Source: Bacteroidales bacterium (GTDB lineage: Bacteria > Bacteroidota > Bacteroidia > Bacteroidales > VadinHA17). Taken from it: a stretch of 64,000 nucleotides of DNA. Positions 35,646-44,513 of the stretch are shown here, piece by piece. Each line of letters opens with the position of its first letter. Positions within the stretch are counted from its first letter, which is position 1. The stretch lies in the NCBI GenBank assembly GCA_016928075.1, contig JAFGLJ010000062.1:24125-88124 (forward strand), given 5' to 3'. The notes beneath the pieces are model-generated. The model saw only the letters and a list, made by a program, of their open reading frames with translations. It had not been told where the DNA came from and did not search any database. The position numbers and the translations under genes are program-made.

Positions 35646-36875
35646 ATGAAATATCTCTATTCGGCAGGAATATACTTGTATAATTTCCTGATTATCATTG
35701 CATCAGTATTTAATAAAAAGGCTGCCGCGATGCTGAGGGGCAGAAGGGGAACATTTGGAAAGATAACACAGAGCTTCGATTCGGACGACCGTGTTTTCTG
35801 GTTTCACTGTGCTTCACTGGGTGAGTTTGAACAGGGGAGGCCTGTTATTGAGAAGCTTAAAGAGGAAGAGCCTGAAATAAAAATACTGATCACCTTCTAT
35901 TCCCCCTCCGGTTATAAAGTGAGGCATAATTACACAAAAGCTGACTGCGTGGTTTACCTGCCGGCAGATACTTTACATAATGCATACAGGATGGTTACCC
36001 TTGTAAACCCGGAGAAGGTAATATTTGTAAAATATGAATTCTGGTATAATTATCTCAGGGTTTTACAGAGAAAGAACATACCTGTTTATCTTATTTCAGG
36101 CATTTTCAGACCCTCGCAGCCCTTTTTCAGGTATTACGGGAAATATTTTTTGAGAGTGCTAAGAGGATTCGCACGATTATTTATACAGGATAGTGCTTCG
36201 GGGGAATTGCTTGCAGCCCATAATATATATAATTACAAAGTAAGCGGCGACACACGTTTCGACAGGGTGATGGCCATCAGGAAAAGTGCGGTTGAAATTT
36301 CAGGGATAACGGAATTCAAGGCGGGTAGCAGGTTAATCGTAGCAGGCAGCACCTGGCCACCTGAAGAAGAGATAATAGCTGAATATCTTAATAAGGAAAG
36401 CCATGATGTTAAATTCATGATTGCACCACATAATGTCAGTGATGTTAATATTGACCGTATAGAACATCTTCTTAATGTACCATATAAAAGATATTCAAAA
36501 TTAGAAGGGGCTGTATCACCTGAAATAAAAGTATTAATAATAGACAGTATCGGACTGTTGTCTTCTGTTTACCGTTATGCCGACATAGCTGTAATAGGAG
36601 GAGGTTTCGGCAAGGGCATTCATAATATACTTGAGGCTGCCACATGGGGAGTACCGGTGGTGTTCGGGCCAAGGTATCATAAGTTCAGGGAAGCTGTAGA
36701 TCTTATTGAGCTTGGCGGAGCAAAGGTGTTCAACAGCTATGACAGTTTCGTTACCGTATTATATGAACTCATTAGTGAGAGTGAGCTTCTTTCTGAAGCA
36801 GGCAGGATTAACATTACATATATAAACGAAAACCTCGGAGCCACCGGGATGATCACCACCGAGTTATTAACATAA
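35646..36875 (+). CDS. kdtA: 3-deoxy-D-manno-octulosonic acid transferase KdtA/WaaA
   Basis: Inner-membrane-associated GT30 transferase adding Kdo to lipid A precursor. 409 residues. N-terminal hydrophobic anchor (YLYNFLIIIASVFN), then FHCASLGEFEQGRPVI near 49-64 (catalytic Glu), ITFYSPSGYKVRHNY near 78-92, and the C-terminal CMP-Kdo-binding DIAVIGGGFGKGIHNILEAA near 312-331. Identification secure; mono- or bifunctional cannot be read from sequence. The organism therefore makes Kdo-containing LPS. Confidence 0.95.
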   Translation: MKYLYSAGIYLYNFLIIIASVFNKKAAAMLRGRRGTFGKITQSFDSDDRVFWFHCASLGEFEQGRPVIEKLKEEEPEIKILITFYSPSGYKVRHNYTKADCVVYLPADTLHNAYRMVTLVNPEKVIFVKYEFWYNYLRVLQRKNIPVYLISGIFRPSQPFFRYYGKYFLRVLRGFARLFIQDSASGELLAAHNIYNYKVSGDTRFDRVMAIRKSAVEISGITEFKAGSRLIVAGSTWPPEEEIIAEYLNKESHDVKFMIAPHNVSDVNIDRIEHLLNVPYKRYSKLEGAVSPEIKVLIIDSIGLLSSVYRYADIAVIGGGFGKGIHNILEAATWGVPVVFGPRYHKFREAVDLIELGGAKVFNSYDSFVTVLYELISESELLSEAGRINITYINENLGATGMITTELLT

Positions 36876-37063
36876 CATGGTTAATATCCTGTTCATAAAC
36901 CTTTCCTTATATGTCTATAAAATGTAACTGAAATGTAAAATGTATAGAAATACAAAGCCTTATATTAGAACCCCGTTTCAATAATAAATAGAATTAATAT
37001 ATGGGCTTTAAAAGACTTTGAAGATTACTTGTTATAAATATTTCTAACCTAAAATTAATATAA

Positions 37064-39613
37064 ATGAAAAAACGAATACTACTGATGTCGCTTCTCGCGG
37101 TATTTGTTTACGCCACCAATGTTTTCGGTCAGCAAACAACCGAAATCAAAGGTAAGATCGTTGATTCAAGGGGTGAGTCAATTGTTGGTGCAAATATTTA
37201 TCTCGAAGGGACAACTATCGGAACGGTAGCCGACCTGGAAGGTAATTTTACCCTGAGGACACAGGCGCAGGGGATGCACACCCTCATAATTTCTTTTGTT
37301 GGGATGCTTACGATTGAGCGCCAGGTTGAACTTACAGGTTCAGACATGGACCTTGGAACAATAGTCATGGAAAGTGATGCTGTGGGGCTGGCAGAGGTCT
37401 CAGTATTTGCCAATATAGCTATTGACCGCAAAACACCGGTACCTGTTGCCAATATCAAGCCTGCATACATTGAGGAAAGACTGGGCACGCAGGAATTTCC
37501 TGAAATACTTAAATCCACACCTGGCGTTTATGCTACCAAACAGGGAGGTGCCTTTGGTGATTCACGTATTAATATCCGTGGGTTCAATTCCCGTAACTCT
37601 GCAGTAATGATAAACGGGGTACCTGTAAATGATATGGAGAACGGATGGGTTTACTGGTCAAACTGGGCAGGCCTTTCTGAAGTGACCAGGACCATGCAGG
37701 TACAGCGCGGACTGGGTGCTGCCAGAATAGCGTTGCCATCACTTGGTGGTACAATCAATATACTTACCAAGACCACCGATGCAGAACCGGGAGGCAATAT
37801 TTACTATGCGGTGGGTAATGACGACTATGCAAAGGTCGGTTTTACCATCTCATCAGGTCTGACTGACAATAACTGGGCTACCACACTGTCAATAGCAAAA
37901 ACAGCAGGTGACGGTATAGTGGATGGGACACAGTTTGAGTCTTATTCATACTATCTCAACGTATCAAAACTAATAAATAACACTCACAGACTGGCTTTCT
38001 CATTATTCGGTGCCCCGCAATGGCACGGACAGAGAAGCACAAGCATGCTGATAAGCACCTATAAAGACCCTAGGATAAACAACATATATTATAACTCCGA
38101 CTGGGGCTATAAGAATGGCCAGGTATATTATCTCAGGAAGAATTATTACCATAAACCAATGGCTATATTAAACCATTTCTGGGATTTGAACGAAAAGCTT
38201 AATATTAGTACAGCAGCTTACCTTTCAATTGGTACAGGTGGAGGAACAGGACCTCTCGGGGAAAACAAGTTCTATGATCCGTCGTACCTCAGGGAGAATC
38301 AACCTGATATTGACAGGGTGGTGGATGAAAATATTGCCAATGGAGCCGGGGGATCAGAAACAATAATGAGATCATCAAGAAATGATCACTTCTGGACCGG
38401 CCTGCTCACAAATGCAACATACACGCAGGATTGGCTCACCCTTACCGGAGGAGTTGACCTCAGATATTATAAAGGAATACATTTCCGCGAAGTCATCGAT
38501 CTTCTGGGCGGAGAATATTATCTTGATGACAATGATGTAAATAATCCTAATAATGCAGCTTATGTCGGAGATAAAATTGATTATTACAATGATGGCCTGG
38601 TAGGATGGCAGGGTGTTTTCGGACAGGGTGAAGCTGTCTTTGGCGACCTCACAGCATTCGTTGCAGGGGCTTTTTCAAATAAATCCTACACAAGAGTGGA
38701 ATATTTCCTTGAAACACATGACGGTTCAGGAGCATTCTCGGAAAAATATAACTTCCCGGGATTTAGTTTCAAAGGTGGTGCGAACTACAACCTTACTGGA
38801 GCTCATAATGTTTTTCTTAATGCAGGATACTTCCAGAATCAGCCCGATTTCAGGACCGTTTTCTATAACTATACCAATGATGCCAATGCTGACGCCCCCA
38901 ATGAGAAGGTTATATCCTTTGAGCTGGGTTATGGCTTCCGCAGCAGCTTTATCTCGGCAAATGTGAATGCGTACTATACAACCTGGAAAGATAAAGCCAG
39001 GGTTATAGGATATGAAGATAATGGTATTGAAAGGTTTGCTAACCTTGAAGGTATAAATGCCCTGCATAAGGGAATTGAAATCGACTTCACCTCTAAACCT
39101 GTTAATAAACTTACCATAAGCGGAATGGCTTCCATAGGCGACTGGAGATGGATGAACGATATCATTGACGCACGATTCTACGATGAGAGCCAGAATCTGA
39201 TTGCGACGCAGTCAGTTTATATTGCTGATGTACATGTTGGCGATGCTGCCCAGATTACAGGAGCATTGAATGTTTCTTATGAATTGCTGGCAGGACTCAA
39301 ATTTGGAGTCGATTACAACTACTACGATAAGCTCTTTGCATATTTTGATCCTGAAGGGCGCACCTCGGAACCCGCAGGTGGTGAAAATCCTGATGCATGG
39401 GAACTTCCTTCCTACCAGCTTGTTGATGCATTTTTGAGATACAGGTTTGACCTGGGGCCATACCGCGCAACACTGGTGGGGAATATCAATAACCTCTTCG
39501 ATACGGAATATATTTCTGATGCCAGGGATGGAGGCTCTCATTCATGGACAGATGCAGAAGTATACTACGGTTGGGGCCGTTCATGGATGGTTAGCCTGAA
39601 AATAGATTTTTAA
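37064..39613 (+). CDS. TonB-dependent outer-membrane receptor
   Basis: 849 residues. Signal peptide MKKRILLMSLLAVFVYATNV with cleavage near GQQ, then a carboxypeptidase-regulatory-like domain (EIKGKIVDSRGESIVGANI, VADLEGNFTL) at about 25-105, a plug domain (INIRGFNSRNSAVMINGVPV, GLGAARIALPSLGGTINIL) and a beta-barrel ending in a C-terminal aromatic (MVSLKIDF). It should import a ligand with TonB energy. No SusD-like partner follows; instead a repeat-built lipoprotein gene starts 27 bases downstream, which is probably the ligand-binding partner. The substrate cannot be inferred. Confidence 0.93.
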   Translation: MKKRILLMSLLAVFVYATNVFGQQTTEIKGKIVDSRGESIVGANIYLEGTTIGTVADLEGNFTLRTQAQGMHTLIISFVGMLTIERQVELTGSDMDLGTIVMESDAVGLAEVSVFANIAIDRKTPVPVANIKPAYIEERLGTQEFPEILKSTPGVYATKQGGAFGDSRINIRGFNSRNSAVMINGVPVNDMENGWVYWSNWAGLSEVTRTMQVQRGLGAARIALPSLGGTINILTKTTDAEPGGNIYYAVGNDDYAKVGFTISSGLTDNNWATTLSIAKTAGDGIVDGTQFESYSYYLNVSKLINNTHRLAFSLFGAPQWHGQRSTSMLISTYKDPRINNIYYNSDWGYKNGQVYYLRKNYYHKPMAILNHFWDLNEKLNISTAAYLSIGTGGGTGPLGENKFYDPSYLRENQPDIDRVVDENIANGAGGSETIMRSSRNDHFWTGLLTNATYTQDWLTLTGGVDLRYYKGIHFREVIDLLGGEYYLDDNDVNNPNNAAYVGDKIDYYNDGLVGWQGVFGQGEAVFGDLTAFVAGAFSNKSYTRVEYFLETHDGSGAFSEKYNFPGFSFKGGANYNLTGAHNVFLNAGYFQNQPDFRTVFYNYTNDANADAPNEKVISFELGYGFRSSFISANVNAYYTTWKDKARVIGYEDNGIERFANLEGINALHKGIEIDFTSKPVNKLTISGMASIGDWRWMNDIIDARFYDESQNLIATQSVYIADVHVGDAAQITGALNVSYELLAGLKFGVDYNYYDKLFAYFDPEGRTSEPAGGENPDAWELPSYQLVDAFLRYRFDLGPYRATLVGNINNLFDTEYISDARDGGSHSWTDAEVYYGWGRSWMVSLKIDF

Positions 39614-39640
39614 CCAGAAACCATATGACTAATATTTAAA

Positions 39641-41380
39641 ATGGATAAAATGAAAAAAGCAATATATTTATTACTGGCCATTTTCCTCATCATGTCATCG
39701 TGTGATCCAATGGCCGAGATCTACGATGAAATGGAGAAAATGGATAAGGGATATTCAACAGAATTTACCTATGACCTGATATCAGATGATTATGCTGCAA
39801 TAGCCGACCTTACCTCAAATGTTGATGCAGCAAACTTTATTGAGGATAATGAAGCTTTCAGCGATGAATATCCTGCTTCGGTGTACGTGCCTGCTTACCT
39901 GGAAGATCTATACCCGGCACTAGGTGAAAATTCTGTTGGTAAGATAGGCTATAACTTCTTCATGGGTTATCCCGAATACCTCGATAATTTTTACCGGCCT
40001 GAAACATATACGTTGAGTGATGATGATTATAATTCTATAGGTGGCGATAACCAGACATTCAAAGCATTTATAGGTGATGACAACCCGGAAGATTATATCC
40101 CGGGATTCCTGGAAGCAGAGTATCCTGATGCGGTTGAGGATGATGTTGTGCTGGCATTATATAAATATGCAGAGGAAATTAAAGACCCCTCAGTTATTCA
40201 CGTTATGGAATCAGCTGATTTCCAGTTGATAGTTGATCATGTTGAAAATGATATAAACCCTGCATATGTTGACAGCTATGGCACAGGGGAATATTTTTAC
40301 GGCGCAAATTCGTATTATTCCAATTTTGATGCACAGGTGTCAAAAAGGACGGAGTATAACGTGGAAGGTTTTGCCGGACTAACTGCCGAAGAAGCCGAAG
40401 CCCTCATGGCCCAACGTATACAAATGGCTATTGTTTATTTCCTTGAAGAGACATACCCGAATGCTGTCCCTGAAATAAATGGTCAGACTGTATATTATAA
40501 TATCCGGTACAGTACATACGATGGATCAGCACATACCTACTACGTTGTTTATGAATGCACCGCTTCCGGCTCTCCGGCAACCTTTGAGCTTGTTGACGGA
40601 CCCTCAGAAGCCTTTCTGGTTTATTCAAATACAATAAAAGAAGACAGGGGTGATTATTACCAGTATGATGGAAGTGAATGGGAAGCAATGGAAGGAGTAT
40701 ACTACCTGAGCTCAGCCGATTATGATGATATGGGAGCCCCGGGCAATTATAACAATTTCTCAAGCTCCGACAGGCCTGAGAACTACGTCCCCCGGTTGCT
40801 TGATGAAATGTATCCCTATGCGCAGGAAGGTGATAAAATGGCAGTGTCATATAAGTATTATTCCAGCGGTTCAACCACAGTCAGGGCGATGGAATTCATG
40901 TTTAAGAATGGATGGCAGGCTTATAATCCTTACACCGCAAAGCAGGACCAGTTCATCCATAATGGTACTGCCTGGGTGTTCGACCCGACTGTTATTTTTA
41001 CAATGACAGGCAGTGATTACCAGATTATCGTTGATTATGTAAGAGATAATATTGGTCCCAGCTACCTTGACTCATACGGGACGGCTGAGTATTACAGCGG
41101 AGCAGGTGCGTACTATGTAAACTTCGATATCAGGAGCGGATACTTCGAAGATGAAGTATTCGATACCTGGGAAGATGCAGTTGAATGGGCAATAGGAGTG
41201 GCTCTTCTACCTGCAAAATTCCCGGATGCCGTAACCCAGGTGAGTGGAATAGACGTATTTTATATAGTCAGTTTTGAAACTTACAGTGGATCTGCCGGAA
41301 ATTATTCAATGAAATTCCAGGTAACAAAAGCAGGTCCCAATCCTGAGTTTACTCTTGTTGAAGGACCGACACCAAAATAA
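39641..41380 (+). CDS. Lipoprotein with internal repeats, partner of the TonB receptor
   Basis: 579 residues, no family recognised. Lipobox at MSSCDP (Cys about 22) makes it a surface or periplasmic lipoprotein. It is built from two repeat types. Type A is a short block with (L/I)S-x-D-D-Y followed by a (Y/V)-(I/V)-P-x-(F/Y/L)-L-x-x-x-Y-P signature, seen near residues 43-105, 123-175 and 353-405. Type B is a longer block with DYQIIVDYVRDNIGPSYLDS or its relative, then YGTGEYYxGA-YY-NFD, then a Tyr-rich strand region, seen near 185-325 and 450-577. Order is A-A-B-A-B. Very acidic and Tyr-rich. An in-frame ATG at 39650 is an alternative start. Ends at a strong terminator. Confidence 0.82.
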   Translation: MDKMKKAIYLLLAIFLIMSSCDPMAEIYDEMEKMDKGYSTEFTYDLISDDYAAIADLTSNVDAANFIEDNEAFSDEYPASVYVPAYLEDLYPALGENSVGKIGYNFFMGYPEYLDNFYRPETYTLSDDDYNSIGGDNQTFKAFIGDDNPEDYIPGFLEAEYPDAVEDDVVLALYKYAEEIKDPSVIHVMESADFQLIVDHVENDINPAYVDSYGTGEYFYGANSYYSNFDAQVSKRTEYNVEGFAGLTAEEAEALMAQRIQMAIVYFLEETYPNAVPEINGQTVYYNIRYSTYDGSAHTYYVVYECTASGSPATFELVDGPSEAFLVYSNTIKEDRGDYYQYDGSEWEAMEGVYYLSSADYDDMGAPGNYNNFSSSDRPENYVPRLLDEMYPYAQEGDKMAVSYKYYSSGSTTVRAMEFMFKNGWQAYNPYTAKQDQFIHNGTAWVFDPTVIFTMTGSDYQIIVDYVRDNIGPSYLDSYGTAEYYSGAGAYYVNFDIRSGYFEDEVFDTWEDAVEWAIGVALLPAKFPDAVTQVSGIDVFYIVSFETYSGSAGNYSMKFQVTKAGPNPEFTLVEGPTPK

Positions 41381-41695
41381 TTTCATTTATTAATAAATTA
41401 CACTGAAAAGGAAGGAATTTTTTCCTTCCTTTTTTGTTCTTTTATCCCATCCGGATAGCCTCTTTATTGTGAAAAGTATAGCAGTAAATGAGGCCCTTGA
41501 AAGAGTCCCTCTGCTTTATGTAAGTACCTGTCAGGCAGGCATATACAAATCAAAGTTAATAAATAGGCCTCATTGTTGATAATTATGACTTGCTTCTCCT
41601 TACCTCCTTTCTTAATTTAGCAAAACCTGTAAGAATTACTGATCATAATTCGAACTAGCTAATTTTCAAGTAAGAATCCAAAAATTGATCTGTCA
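41381..41695. other. Gap before the ribonucleotide reductase gene
   Basis: Apart from the terminator at 41406-41435 it contains no convincing coding frame. I looked for a cobalamin riboswitch (B12-box) and an NrdR-type palindrome and saw neither. A weak -7 match (TAATTTTC, 41660-41667) lies 29 bases before the ATG at 41696. Confidence 0.55.
41406..41435 (+). terminator. Rho-independent terminator after the receptor/lipoprotein operon
   Basis: A 12-bp perfect stem, AAAAGGAAGGAA (41406-41417) with TTCCTTCCTTTT (41422-41433), around a four-T loop, followed by T-rich sequence, 26 bases after the lipoprotein stop. Confidence 0.85.
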
Positions 41696-44362
41696 ATGGG
41701 AGAACTTTTTGTCGATGAATATGAACCAGCCCCGCAAACTGAAATGAAAGATGAGGAAAACAAATTGCCTCCGAAGGATGAGAAAACAAAGCCTGTTACG
41801 GTATTGATACCCATAAAAAAATACACTAAAGGGGGAGCCGCAGAAGATATAAGCAGAAAAGGATATACACATGATGAGGTTATAAGTGCTTCAATTGAGT
41901 ATTTCAAAGGTGATGATCTTGCAGCAAGAGTATGGGCTAATAAATATGCTGTAAAAGATTCATTTGGCAATCTGTATGAGAGAACTCCCGATGATATGCA
42001 CCGCAGGCTTGCAAGGGAAATACACCGGATTGAAAAAAAATATCCAGAGCCGGTCAGCGAAGAAAAAATCTATTCTGTATTGAAAGATTTCAGGTATATA
42101 ATACCCCAGGGAGGCCCAATGACGGGTATAGGTAATAATTACCAGATTGCATCCCTGTCGAACTGTTTTGTAATAGGCAATGAAGGAGAGTCAGATTCAT
42201 ATGGGGGTATACTGAAAATTGACCAGGAGCAGGTACAGTTGATGAAACGCCGCGGCGGTGTCGGCCACGATCTCTCACATATACGTCCGCAGGGAACTCC
42301 CGTACTTAACAGTGCACTCACATCAACAGGGGTGGTGCCTTTTATGGAAAGATATTCCAATTCGACCAGGGAAGTGGCTCAGGATGGAAGAAGGGGAGCA
42401 CTGATGCTCTCCATTTCAATTGAACATCCTGATTCAGAGAAATTTATTGATGCAAAACTGGAAACCGGTAAAATTACGGGAGCAAATGTGTCGGTTAAAC
42501 TAACCGATGAATTCATGGAGGCAGTGAAAAACGACCTCCCTTTTAAACAACAATACCCTGTTAATTCTGATAATCCGAAGTTTGTAAAAGAGGTAAATGC
42601 ACGCGAACTCTGGAATAAAATAGTTCATAATGCATGGCAATCGGCCGAACCGGGAGTGCTTTTCTGGGATACCATAGAAAGAGAAAGCGTGCCCGATTGT
42701 TATGCAGACCTGGGGTATAAAACTCTTTCAACAAATCCATGCGGTGAAATCCCCCTGTGCCCGTATGACAGCTGCAGACTGCTGGCATTAAACCTCTATA
42801 GCTACGTTGAAAATCCCTTCACTGAAAAAGCAAAATTTAATTTTGATCTCTTTGTTGAACATGTGCATATGGCACAAAGAATAATGGATGATATTATTGA
42901 TCTCGAGCTGGAAAAGATAGAGATGATACTGGATAAGATCAATAAAGATCCCGAGTCGGAGGAATTAAAAGCGGTTGAAAGAAAACTATGGGGAAACATA
43001 CATCATAAAACAGGAGAAGGAAGGAGAACCGGAATAGGAATTACCGCAGAAGGGGATATGCTGGCTGCCCTGGGCCTTGTATATGGTAGCGACACAGCAA
43101 TAGAATTCTCTTCGGAGATACATAAAACACTGGCTGTTGAGGCATACAGGTCATCAACTATGATGGCAAAACAAAGAGGAGCATTTAAGATATATGATCC
43201 TGAAAGGGAAAAGAATAACCCCTTTATTAAACGAATAAAAGAGGCCGATAAAAACCTGTATTATCACATGCAGGAATACGGGCGCAGGAATATCGCCCTT
43301 CTTACTATAGCCCCAACAGGCACAACAAGCCTGATGACACAGACAACTTCAGGTATTGAACCTGTTTTTATGCCTGTGTATAAGCGAAGAAGAAAGGTTA
43401 ATCCAAATGATAAAGATGTAAAGGTAGATTTTAAAGATGAGGTTGGTGATTCATGGGAAGAATACAATGTCTTTCATCATAAATTTGTGGAATGGCTCAA
43501 AATAAATGGATACAATCCTGAAGAAGTTAGAGAAATGGATGATGAGCAGGTGAATGAGATAGTAAAACAAACACCTTACTATAAAGCAACAGCCAATGAT
43601 GTCGACTGGGTGGCAAAGGTCAGGATGCAAGGACAAATACAGAAATGGGTCGATCATTCAATAAGTGTTACGATAAATATCCCGGAGGATGTCAAGGAGG
43701 AACTTGTCAGTGATCTTTATATGACAGCATGGGAATCAGGTTGTAAAGGTGCAACAGTATATCGTGAAGGATGCCGCAGCGGAGTGCTTATATCAGCAAA
43801 AAAGGACAAAGTGGAAGTGATAAAGAAAAGACCCAGGGTGCTGGATGCTGATATTATACGGTTCAATAATAACGATGAGAAATGGATAGCCTTCGTCGGC
43901 CTGAAAGATGGTGCGCCATATGAAATATTTACAGGCATGGCCGATAATGAGATTTTCCCAATCCCCGACTCTATAGTGAAAGGTAAAATAGTAAAAACCA
44001 AGGATGAGGAAGGAAAAAACAGGTATGATTTTCAGTATACAGATAAGTACGGATATAAAAATACACTGGGAGGACTGTCGCATATGTTCAAACCGGAATT
44101 CTGGAACTATGCAAAGCTCATCTCGGGAGTATTGCGTCATGGAATGCCCATACCATATGTGGTTAATCTGGTAAGATCATTAAGGCTTGACAGTGAGTCA
44201 ATTAACAGCTGGAAAAACGGTGTTGAAAGAGCCCTGAAGAAATATATTCCGGATGGTACCAGGGCAAAAGGTAAGTGTGAGGAATGTGGCTCATCAAACC
44301 TTGTTTATCAGGAAGGATGCCTTATTTGCCAGGACTGTGGCTCTTCAAGGTGTGGTGATTAG
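41696..44362 (+). CDS. nrdJ: Adenosylcobalamin-dependent (class II) ribonucleoside-diphosphate reductase
   Basis: 888 residues. Makes deoxyribonucleotides with a B12 radical, so works with or without oxygen. The family pattern is clear: IASLSNCFVIGNEGESDSYG near 148-167 (active-site cysteine region), MKRRGGVGHDLSHIRP near 182-197, NPCGEIPLCPYDSC near 345-358 and APTGTTSLMTQTTSGIEP near 537-554. The C-terminus carries a Cys-rich redox tail (CEECGSSNLVYQEGCLICQ then DCGSSRCGD). The N-terminal 50 residues are an acidic/Lys-rich extension (EDISRKGYTHDEV) before the core. No nrdAB or nrdDG in the window. Followed by a terminator. Confidence 0.94.
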   Translation: MGELFVDEYEPAPQTEMKDEENKLPPKDEKTKPVTVLIPIKKYTKGGAAEDISRKGYTHDEVISASIEYFKGDDLAARVWANKYAVKDSFGNLYERTPDDMHRRLAREIHRIEKKYPEPVSEEKIYSVLKDFRYIIPQGGPMTGIGNNYQIASLSNCFVIGNEGESDSYGGILKIDQEQVQLMKRRGGVGHDLSHIRPQGTPVLNSALTSTGVVPFMERYSNSTREVAQDGRRGALMLSISIEHPDSEKFIDAKLETGKITGANVSVKLTDEFMEAVKNDLPFKQQYPVNSDNPKFVKEVNARELWNKIVHNAWQSAEPGVLFWDTIERESVPDCYADLGYKTLSTNPCGEIPLCPYDSCRLLALNLYSYVENPFTEKAKFNFDLFVEHVHMAQRIMDDIIDLELEKIEMILDKINKDPESEELKAVERKLWGNIHHKTGEGRRTGIGITAEGDMLAALGLVYGSDTAIEFSSEIHKTLAVEAYRSSTMMAKQRGAFKIYDPEREKNNPFIKRIKEADKNLYYHMQEYGRRNIALLTIAPTGTTSLMTQTTSGIEPVFMPVYKRRRKVNPNDKDVKVDFKDEVGDSWEEYNVFHHKFVEWLKINGYNPEEVREMDDEQVNEIVKQTPYYKATANDVDWVAKVRMQGQIQKWVDHSISVTINIPEDVKEELVSDLYMTAWESGCKGATVYREGCRSGVLISAKKDKVEVIKKRPRVLDADIIRFNNNDEKWIAFVGLKDGAPYEIFTGMADNEIFPIPDSIVKGKIVKTKDEEGKNRYDFQYTDKYGYKNTLGGLSHMFKPEFWNYAKLISGVLRHGMPIPYVVNLVRSLRLDSESINSWKNGVERALKKYIPDGTRAKGKCEECGSSNLVYQEGCLICQDCGSSRCGD

Positions 44363-44383
44363 TATATTTGTATGGGCAAGTGG

Positions 44384-44418
44384 CAACCCCCGTCATTCTG
44401 TGTCGGGGGTTGTTTTTT
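44384..44418 (+). terminator. Rho-independent terminator of nrdJ
   Basis: CAACCCCCG (44384-44392) pairs with CGGGGGTTG (44404-44412), followed by six T residues, 22 bases after the nrdJ stop. Confidence 0.9.
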
Positions 44419-44449
44419 ATGGAACCGAACAGGCTGCTCCCTGCCTTGT

Positions 44450-44475
44450 CAGCCGTAGCTTTAGCGAAGGCTGAC
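44450..44475. repeat. Imperfect hairpin, TCAGCC ... GGCTGA
   Basis: A TCAGCC arm at 44450-44455 and a GGCTGA arm at about 44469-44474, around GTAGCTTTAGCGAA. A dispersed palindrome between the nrdJ terminator and the heptamer array. Confidence 0.5.
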
Positions 44476-44513
44476 TCCCTGCCCCCTGCTCCCTGCTCCC
44501 TGCTCCCTGCTAT
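44476..44513. repeat. Heptamer GGGAGCA tandem array at the kbl stop codon
   Basis: On the minus strand, TATAG (whose TAG is the kbl stop, 44510-44512) runs directly into three to four 7-bp units and GGGGCAGGGAGT, the same element as at 31884-31927 with about one unit less. Confidence 0.8.

Noticed and set aside
41381..41695. Cobalamin riboswitch ahead of the B12-dependent reductase
   Set aside because: I searched for the B12 box and conserved surrounding pattern and did not find it; only a terminator for the upstream operon is evident.
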